DNA from: Aureobasidium sp. EXF-3400
Lineage: Eukaryota > Ascomycota > Dothideomycetes > Dothideales > Saccotheciaceae
Length of the DNA: 51,552 nt
Assembly (NCBI GenBank): GCA_024195585.1
Contig: SWBL01000354.1
Location: 1-51,552, forward strand
Reading direction: 5' to 3'
A program made the translations under genes and the position numbers. How positions within the stretch are numbered: the first letter of the stretch is position 1; every line of letters begins with the position of its first letter. Shown piece by piece: positions 43,998 through 51,552 of the stretch. The notes under the pieces are model-generated. The model worked only from the letters and a program-made list of their open reading frames with translations. It ran no database searches and had not been told where the DNA came from.

Positions 43998-44799
43998 TCT
44001 CAGTTTCTGTTTGCATGGTGTCAAGCACTAAGATGATTCGGCGAGTGTTGAAATCGCAGCATTACTTACGTCACGGCATGGGCGGTCGGTGAATTGTGTT
44101 CAAACTTCAGCGGATGTCAAAAAGACGATCAAAGTCGACGAATGATGGCCGATGGTCGACAGCCGTTGGAGTGCGGGCAGATCGGCGCCTCGACTGAATC
44201 AGGTCCAACAAGACATATAAACAAAAACCCTAGCGACGAGATGCTGTGTAGCTCGACATAAGTATGGAACAGCATTCAGAATTCGGACAATAGTTTACAG
44301 GTACTCGTCAGATGAGTCTGAGCGCTAGGATGCGCATACTGAAGGCAGACTCGTCAAGCCTGAGCGTGCAGATGGTGGCTGGATGAAACCACAAACTACG
44401 GGACAGACAGAGTGACACGGAAACCTTCTCCACAACAGACCCAACCTCGCCCATGTCATCGTTGGTCTAATATTCACGCCGCTCTCCTTTTCGCACCTGC
44501 CTCATCACTCGTTGTCAAGAGAGCGTGCTTGCTGCAGTTACGCCTTTTGGAAAGCAGTCTGAGACAGGAAGGTGCTGCCCAAACAAAGCGACCGACCCAA
44601 CTTACGAGCTCCTCCGATCCTCGCGACGACAACAACAACCTCCTGTTACTTTCGGCATTTTTGCTTCGTCCAAGTCGCACAGTCCCCCAAACACGCCTTG
44701 TACGACTTTGTCCGTCGGGCGCCCACATCCAGGCGGTAGCGCAGCGCCAACACGCTCGTTCTGCACGACTTGCGCTTACATACCGCGCCCTCAACATTC
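43998..44799. promoter_or_regulatory. Divergent promoter region between the GPATCH1-like gene and KIN1
   Basis: 802 bases between outward-facing start codons. The right part, from about 44400, is C-rich and probably the long KIN1 leader. Overlapping open frames there (for example 44412-44900) are out of frame with KIN1 and lack domains. Confidence 0.5.
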
Positions 44800-47700
44800 A
44801 TGTCTGCCGCCGCCATTCCCAACACGCCAGGCAGCGTGCGCCGTCACCACATGACCCCGACATCCTCAGACCGTCCCCAGACGACTCCTGCTCGCTCTGA
44901 AGTCCCTCCGTCTCCTCGTCGTCAGCCTTCGCAAACCCAAGGCCACACTCGCTCTGCTTCGGCCTCGGCTGCCCCCCAGCTTGCGAATATTGCCAGAAAC
45001 GACCATGAGCAATCAAATCTAGCCCAACAGTCCTCTTCGCCTCGTCATCGCGCTGACGCCCCTGCTCGCTCCGACTCGACCAGAAACGCTGCTTCGACCA
45101 GTCAGTCAAGATACCATTCTCAGGAAATGCCTTCGTCTAGTTCAAATGGCACTCATGCTCCCCCAGCCGCCGGAACAAATGTTCGTCGACGAACCACCGT
45201 AGACGCAACCACTGGTCACTGGGATCTCGGAAAGACGATCGGTGCAGGTAGCATGGGAAAAGTGAAGCTGGCTCGCAACAAGGAGACTGGTGAACAAGTG
45301 CGCTCTCCCTCCACCTTGCGTATCTTTGTTTTCGCTTGCTAATTCCTCCCAGGTTGCTGTCAAAATCGTCCCTCGCCAGTCAACCGACGAACATCGCAAT
45401 GCACAAGACCGCGAAAGAGCCGATCATTCCAAAGAAGTGCGTACCGCCCGTGAAGCTGCTATCGTCACCCTGGTCGATCACCCCTACATCTGTGGCATGC
45501 GCGATGTTGTTCGCACAAACTACCACTGGTATATGCTCTTTGAATACGTCAACGGTGGCCAGATGCTTGACTACATCATTTCCCACGGTCGCCTGAAGGA
45601 AAAGCAGGCGCGCAAATTTGGTCGCCAGATCACCAGTGCGCTCGACTACTGTCACCGCAACAGCATTGTGCATCGTGATCTCAAGATCGAGAACATTCTT
45701 ATCAGCAAGACTGGCGACATCAAGATCATCGACTTTGGCCTGAGCAACACCTTTTCACCCAAGGGCCTTTTGAAGACTTTCTGTGGTTCCCTATATTTCG
45801 CTGCACCTGAGCTTTTGCAGGCAAAAGCTTATACCGGCCCCGAGGTCGATGTCTGGAGTTTTGGTATTGTCTTGTATGTCCTCGTCTGCGGCAAGGTGCC
45901 ATTCGACGATCAGAGTATGCCGCAGCTGCATGCCAAGATCAAGAAGGGAACAGTAGATTATCCGCCCTGGCTGAGTGCAGGTATGTGCTGATCATTTGAT
46001 GTATACCGTCGCGTTGTGCTGACTTGAGTTCTAGAATGCAAAAGCTTGATCGCGCGCATGCTTGTCACTGATCCTGCACAGCGTGCTACTCTTGCAGAAA
46101 TTATGGTACACCCCTGGATGACAAAAGGATTCGGAGGTCCTCCCGAGAACTATCTGCCTCCTCGCAAACCTCTGCAATTACCACTGGATCCACGAGTGCT
46201 CAAAAAGATGGACGGCTTCGACTTTGGTACTGCAGAATACATCGAGCAACAACTCACCAAGATCATCCAATCCGAAGACTATCAAAAGTCTGTGGTCGCC
46301 ATGGAACGTCGCGAGAAGTCTGGTATCGCAGACTCGCAGAGCAAGCAAAGTGGCATGTTCGACTTCTACAAACGACGAAAGTCCACCACGAGTCGCGACA
46401 CTCTTACCGGCCCTTCATCTGAAGCTGTTCAGCTGGGTACAGACCCTCTGAATGCCTACAACCCGTTGCTCTCGATATACTTCTTGGCCAAGGAGAAGAT
46501 CGAGCGCGAAGAGCGGGAGTCCAACCCAGGTGCCCTGTCTATGCCACGCTCGCCCGGTGAGAAGCCATTGCAGCTGCCAGATCTTCAACCACCAGCGGCT
46601 GCTTACACAAACACTGCCGCTTACGAAATGGCTGGAGAGGCACCGACAGGAGGTAGAAGTCGCCCACGTGCCAGAACGCACGGCGAAGACGAGTTGCAGG
46701 AAGACGCAAAGAAGGCAAGATCAACGAACCGTGTGCCACCAGTGCCATCCCCTGCCATCGTCCTTCCTCCACCTGATCACACGCCAGTGAAGAAGGAGAG
46801 TGCTGCAGTGGGTTTACTGCGTAGGCTGAGCACCAGGCGGCACAAAGACCCCGAAAGGCCAGCCCCTGCGGCGACCAATGATGCTTACACGACCCCGAGA
46901 AAGAGTTTCAGCATGAGGAGACAGAGAGATCCAAGCGCCAACAGATTGCAACCAGAGCCTCCGGTCGAGAGGCCCGCAGAACTACTTACACCAACGCCCG
47001 AGCGCACCGGACTAGGGCGTTCCACCAGCGTCAGCGCTGCCGAGCACAATCGCGATAATCCACGTCGGGGTGTTTCTGAAGGATCAAGCGCTCGACCAAC
47101 AGCAATGACTCCACAACCTAGCAGACGCGGCGACAGACAGTTCAGTGATGCTTCTTCAGACGCTGAAGCCTCTGGCTCCAGAACTTTGCCCCTTACCTCA
47201 AGAACCAAGTCGATGGGTCACGGTCGCAAGGAAAGTTTCCAGGCACGCAGAGCTCGACGAATGGACACCCGGACTGAAGACGTACCGGAAGAGACCGACC
47301 AAGATCTTCGGGAGGTCGAAGCAGTCCGCTCGACTAACGGTGCCAGCGAGAGTCCAAATGGTATCAAGCCTGTCTACCTCAAGGGCTTGTTCAGTGTGTC
47401 GACGACCAGCTCGAAGCCTTTGGCTGTGATTCGTACAGACATCATCAGAGTCTTGAAACAGCTTGGCGTCGAGTACCGCGAGATCAAGGGCGGATTCAGT
47501 TGTCGCCACGCTCCTAGTATCGACATGGATAAGCCTAGAGACGACCAAGCGGCAGTAGGCTATGGGAGTCACAGGCGAAAGATCAGCTTTGGCGGATTGA
47601 TGGGAGGAGGCAACACCGAGCCAGCAACACCTACACCGCCTCGTCCCAGACGCGATAACAGCTACACGGCCAGCGAAACTTCTGATGATGATGAGGAGAG

Positions 47701-47914
47701 ACGGGTGCGTGGCCAACAGCACAACCGAGCCGCTGGTGAAACATCAACACACGTGCAGAGTGATCTGGGCGAAGGCATGGTTCTCAAGTTCGAGATCTTC
47801 GTGGTCAAGGTACCTTTGTTGAGCCTGCACGGTATTCAGTTCAAGAAGGTGGACGGTGGCACTTGGCAGTACAAGAACATGGCGCAAACCATCTTGAACG
47901 AGCTGAAGTTGTAA
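44800..47914 (+). CDS. KIN1: Kin1/Kin2-type (PAR-1/MARK) polarity protein kinase
   Basis: Exons 44800-45297, 45353-45980 and 46035-47914 give 1001 residues. Kin1-type kinases sit at the cell cortex and control polarity, septation and exocytosis; in yeast Kin1/Kin2 also act in ER-stress signalling. A disordered Ser/Pro-rich N-terminus of about 138 residues precedes the kinase domain (about 140-410): IGAGSMGKV loop, VAVKIV lysine, [17 protein letters not shown], and the activation segment [15 protein letters not shown], where the Thr is the expected target of LKB1/Elm1-like kinases. A long basic Ser/Arg linker follows. The end is a KA1 membrane-binding domain: an early strand-helix part near [19 protein letters not shown] and the final [18 protein letters not shown]...LNELKL. 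Introns are 55 and 54 nt. The start at 44800 is the first ATG in frame; part of the N-terminus could be shorter. Confidence 0.93.
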
Positions 47915-48480
47915 ACAGAGAGGTGAACAGGCGGTGGAGGTAATGAAAGACACGGGTATAAGATGGCATCTTAGGCGTTCTTGCAAGGAAAAAGGCGTTT
48001 GGATGAAGCATGAGGAGTAGATTTATGGGCTTAATTATCGGAGTCCTGTGGCTCGAGAAGCATGAATATGAATATGGTCGTAAGCAGAAGTTGAAATTGT
48101 GGGAGCACATGTGCCTATTTGTGAAGTCGTCGTGTCTCAACAACAAGGATGCTCACTTGCTTGCTATCACTTAGCAACATGAAATACGTACACCCGACGG
48201 GTACACACAGGACATGGCAGTGAAGCAGATGGCAGTGACGGCGAGATGCATACAATGCGCACGGACCACGTACTCATACGGATAAGCTTCGCGGGCCGAG
48301 TGGAGTCGAGGAAGCGTCGGTGGTGGTTCCTTCCTCCCTCTAACACTCACTCAGACTCAGATCGTAACCGCCAGCCACTCCTTCTCGTCTCGTCGCTCCG
48401 CACTCTTTGCACCCGTCGACCTCGAAGCCTTCCCCTTCCAATCCTTCAATCTGTCTACATTCAACAACCGCGCAGCCAAG
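47915..48480. promoter_or_regulatory. KIN1 3' region and CAF40 promoter/leader
   Basis: 566 bases between two genes on the same strand. The part after about 48330 is C/T-rich, as expected for a fungal 5' leader. No specific sites were recognised. Confidence 0.5.
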
Positions 48481-49819
48481 ATGCTGCCCTCGCAGCATGT
48501 CTTCTCGCATCAGCACCAACATCAGCATCAGCACCATAACCAACACCAGCAGCATTATGCGCCGCAGGAATGGCAGCAACAGCAGCAGCAGCAGCAAACT
48601 CACCACCACCAGCAGTCGCACCACGGTCTGCAGCAGCAGCAGCAACACGCTCAAGCCCAGGCCCAGGCACAAGCACAGGCTCAAGCACAAGCGCAGGCTC
48701 AAGCCCAGGCACAAGCTGCTGCCGCCGCCCAAGCCGCAGCTGCTGCGCAACAACAACACTACAACCGCATCGCTGTGAACAATGTTGCTTCGGCCGCCAG
48801 CATGCAGCCTTCGCATGACCACCAGCTCCAGCTCCAGTCGAGTGACGGCGCTGTCAGTGACGAGAACCGCCGCGTACTCGAGTGGATTGCCCAGATGATG
48901 AACCCCCAGACGCGTGAAGGCGCTCTGCTCGAGCTGAGCAAGAAGAGGGAACAGGTTCCCGAATTGGCTCTGATCCTGTGGCACTCGTTCGGTATGTAAC
49001 CCCTGTAGTGCCTTGTGGCTGACCACGGCGCTGACACGAGCTAGGCGTCATGACTTCGCTCCTCCAAGAGATCATCTCGGTCTACCCTCTCTTGAACCCC
49101 TCGCAACTCACCGCAGCTGCCTCGAACCGTGTCTGCAATGCTTTGGCTCTGCTCCAGTGTGTGGCCTCGCACGGCGAGACTCGTGGCCTCTTCCTGGGCG
49201 CCCACATTCCGCTCTTCCTCTACCCCTTCCTCAACACGACATCCAAATCCAGACCATTCGAGTACCTGCGCCTCACCTCTCTTGGTGTCATCGGTGCGCT
49301 CGTCAAGAATGACAGCTCAGAGGTCATCAACTTCCTTCTCACGACCGAGATTATTCCTCTCTGTCTGCGCATCATGGAAACAGGTAGCGAACTGAGTAAG
49401 ACGGTCGCCATTTTCATTGTTCAGAAGATTCTGCTCGACGACCTCGGTCTGCAGTACATCTGTCAGACTTATGAGCGATTCTACGCCGTCGGGACCGTTC
49501 TTTCCAACATGGTCAACCAGCTCGTGGAGCAACAGACAGTGCGTCTACTCAAGCATGTCGTTAGATGCTTCCTCCGGTATGTCTACTTTGTCTATCTTCA
49601 GCTGTGTATTTCTCTAACAAGCATCAAAGCCTCAGTGACAACGCCCGTGCTCGTGAAGCCCTCCGCCAGTGCTTGCCCGAACCTCTCCGTGATGCCACCT
49701 TTTCATCCGTATTGCGCGATGATGCCGCAACTAAGCGTTGTCTGGCACAACTGCTGCTGGCTCTCTCGGATCAGGTTGTCGACCCTTCGCAGCAGACCCA
49801 GCCCACTCTTCTCCCCTGA
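48481..49819 (+). CDS. CAF40: CCR4-NOT complex subunit Caf40 (Rcd1/CNOT9)
   Basis: Exons 48481-48991, 49045-49576 and 49630-49819 give 410 residues. Caf40/CNOT9 is an armadillo-repeat subunit of the CCR4-NOT deadenylase that binds Not1 and recruits RNA-binding partners. Residues from about 127 to 395 form the conserved Rcd1 domain: [92 protein letters not shown] and [15 protein letters not shown]. Nearly all of this core is invariant across eukaryotes. In front lies an unusual extension of about 95 residues made of His-Gln, poly-Gln and Ala-Gln repeats. Introns are 53 nt each, placed after LWHSF and after VVRCFL. The start at 48481 includes the extension; a shorter product from an internal Met at residue 108 is possible. 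Confidence 0.94.
48505..48759 (+). repeat. Coding low-complexity tract (His-Gln, poly-Gln, Ala-Gln) in CAF40
   Basis: Residues 9-93 of Caf40 are nearly all Gln, His and Ala. They begin with alternating His-Gln, continue with Gln runs, then about eleven Ala-Gln dipeptides (48649-48714) and an Ala-rich end. Codons within the Ala-Gln run vary in the third position (CAA/CAG, GCC/GCA/GCT), so it is not a pure trinucleotide repeat. Confidence 0.9.
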
Positions 49820-51182
49820 TCCAACTATTCTTATCGCACTACCATTCTTGTCCAATCTTTGACAACACATCTTTGTTACGTTTTCGCCGCTGCTGTTATA
49901 CCCGACCACTGGTTTCACACACGAAGATACGCATCATGCTCCGATTCTCCTATCAGCGTCATTATAAGGATCTGGAATCGACAAAAAGCAGTCTCGACTT
50001 TCTATAGAGGGGACAACTGGCGCTTTCAAACATCACAACTGTACTTATTCATGCTCAACACGGCTCTCCGGGAGGATGTCTCATCTGGATTTTTCTTTCC
50101 GCCCTCTTTTCTGGGGATCTGTTTCTCTCTTTTTTCTCTATACCAATTTGTTGTTGTAGTAGTACTTTTCATTACTTTCGCGAAAGGAAAGGGGGGACGT
50201 GGACAAAACGACATGCGGAACGAAACGAGGAATTCATACTGGCATCCATCTTTTTTCAACAAACTGCACAAACACACGAAAAATCGGAAATACCAGGAGG
50301 CGGGCGGCGTCCAACAAGAAGGGGAAAAGGAGTTGACGGGTTTTCTTTTAATCTTTTATCTTCCTGCATAGCATTGCGAGTTCTGCTTTTCGTCCCTTTT
50401 ATCATTACTATCATCAACCACCATCGCGCACAAAACGAACCTCATTATCGTCCTGATATTTTCTGACCTTTCCATCTACACATACCCCCCTGTTCTTCCT
50501 TTATTACCTCTAGCATACCATAAAAGCATCATTCTTATTCCTGTCAATTGCTGTCAGTCTTCGGTCATTGAGCTTGGAAGCACTTGTGATCCGGAGTGCT
50601 CAAGGAGGCTTTATTGAAGTGCGCTTCTTATGTGATGGCTTTTTTCAGAAAGCTCTTATCAGGCAGAATAGGTTCAGGCATTACTTAGACGGAACGCCGT
50701 TCAAGGTATCTGCATTTACTAATGGTTGCAATGTTGCTATACATCGCCAGCGAGAGGGGATTGGGTGTGACAGGTTCGAGCTCATGCGAGGCATATGAGG
50801 GGATGGTGGTGTGTATGATGGTGCGTACCTTGACTGTTGATCTCATATCTGATAGAGTGACTGCTAGAAGAAGGTGAGTATGGATTTCTCAATCTTTGTA
50901 ATCAAGACTTGCTGTATTTCGCCATGGCTTATATCAGGCGAATGGTTTCGCTAGTCATTTTGGCTGGTTCAGGCCAAATCAGAGATGTGGAAAGAGAAGC
51001 TTTTGGTAATTACTAAAAGACAAGGGCTTTCATTTTAAACTCGCTAGGGCGCCCAATGCTCGGACATTGACTTGGTTATCATGAGAAAAAGAACAAGAGT
51101 AGAAAAAGAGGATCCAAGCGCTTCCCCTGCTCGGACAACGTGAATACGAAATTAGAGGTTGGTCATTCGCTTAACCAACATC
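49820..51182. other. Intergenic: convergent 3' regions of CAF40 and beta-tubulin
   Basis: About 1.36 kb, AT- and T-rich after 50050. It should hold both 3' UTRs. Frames at 49859-50371 and 50568-50798 have no recognisable domain. Confidence 0.55.
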
Positions 51183-51552
51183 TTACTCCTCAGCCTCCAT
51201 AGGAGCCTCCTCATCGTACTCCTCCTCACCCTCGGAGATGGAAGCCTCCTGGTACTGCTGGTACTCGCTGACCAAGTCGTTCATGTTGGACTCAGCCTCA
51301 GTGAACTCCATCTCGTCCATACCCTCACCAGTGTACCAATGCAAGAAAGCCTTGCGACGGAACATGGCAGAGAACTGGTCGCCGATACGCTTGAACAGCT
51401 CCTGGATCGAGGTCGAGTTACCGACGAAGGTAGACGACATCTTGAGGCCACGGGGAGGAATGGAGCAGAGGGCGGTCTGGACGTTGTTGGGGATCCACTC
51501 AACGAAGTAGGCGGAGTTCTTGTTCTGGACGTTGCGCATCTGGTCCTCAACC
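51183..51552 (-). CDS. TUB2: Beta-tubulin, C-terminal end only
   Basis: The gene enters from the right edge; the frame is open to base 51551 and stops at 51183-51185, leaving the last 122 residues or so of about 447. Beta-tubulin pairs with alpha-tubulin in microtubules. The visible part covers [72 protein letters not shown] and an acidic tail ending APMEAEE, all diagnostic of beta rather than alpha tubulin. The residues linked to benzimidazole resistance (6, 165-200) lie outside the window. No intron falls in this part. It converges with CAF40. Confidence 0.97.
   Translation of the reverse strand, partial: VEDQMRNVQNKNSAYFVEWIPNNVQTALCSIPPRGLKMSSTFVGNSTSIQELFKRIGDQFSAMFRRKAFLHWYTGEGMDEMEFTEAESNMNDLVSEYQQYQEASISEGEEEYDEEAPMEAEE

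Noticed and set aside
48340..49026. 228-codon minus-strand Leu-rich frame opposite CAF40
   Set aside because: It is the mirror of the Gln/Ala repeat codons of CAF40 and has no independent support.

Overview
The window is about 51.6 kb of nuclear DNA from a filamentous ascomycete fungus. The introns are short (mostly 49-130 nt) with fungal GTANGT donors and CTAAC-like branch sites, the highly expressed genes use C-ending codons, and the protein families are typically fungal (Sog2, Ime2, Rtt106, Ahc1-like, Ski8). The intron style, gene spacing and families such as the four-TM membrane protein fit Dothideomycetes, perhaps a black-yeast-like lineage, but this placement is inference. I can support 18 protein-coding genes. 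Two are cut by the window edges: a mitochondrial Hsp70 on the left and beta-tubulin on the right. I saw no rRNA, convincing tRNA, transposon or CRISPR array.

Layout. 0-15 kb is gene-dense housekeeping: mitochondrial Hsp70 (+), a small SET-domain protein (+), a DUF2408/UPF0662 protein (-), ribosomal stalk protein P1 (+), the RAM-pathway LRR protein Sog2 (-), mitochondrial ribosomal protein bL32m (+), Ski8 (+) and an Ahc1-like zinc-finger protein (-). 15-27 kb holds a cytochrome P450 (-) diverging from a vacuolar-type amino-acid transporter (+), histone chaperone Rtt106 (-), a Mid2-like single-span surface protein (-) and a secreted expansin-like protein with a YVAP repeat linker (-). 27-42 kb is gene-sparse, with only a four-TM membrane protein of unknown role (+) and an Ime2-type kinase (-), the latter flanked by 3.6 kb and 4.4 kb without recognisable genes. 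42-51.5 kb is dense again: a GPATCH1-like G-patch protein (-), the polarity kinase Kin1 (+), the CCR4-NOT subunit Caf40 (+) and the end of beta-tubulin (-).

How the genes work together. I see no biosynthetic cluster and no obvious dedicated multi-gene system; these are mostly independent conserved genes. There are loose themes: RNA fate (Ski8, Caf40, GPATCH1), chromatin (Rtt106, Ahc1-like, SET protein), cell polarity and the cell surface (Sog2, Kin1, Mid2-like, expansin-like). Several pairs share short divergent promoters (DUF2408/P1, Sog2/bL32m, P450/transporter, GPATCH1/Kin1). The most interesting points are in gene architecture: a GC-AG intron right after the Ski8 start codon, a 12-nt microexon in the transporter, complementary purine and pyrimidine tracts flanking exon 2 of the SET gene, and an extreme Gln/His/Ala-rich extension on Caf40. 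Splice sites and protein lengths below were worked out by eye from reading frame, splice consensus and family conservation.
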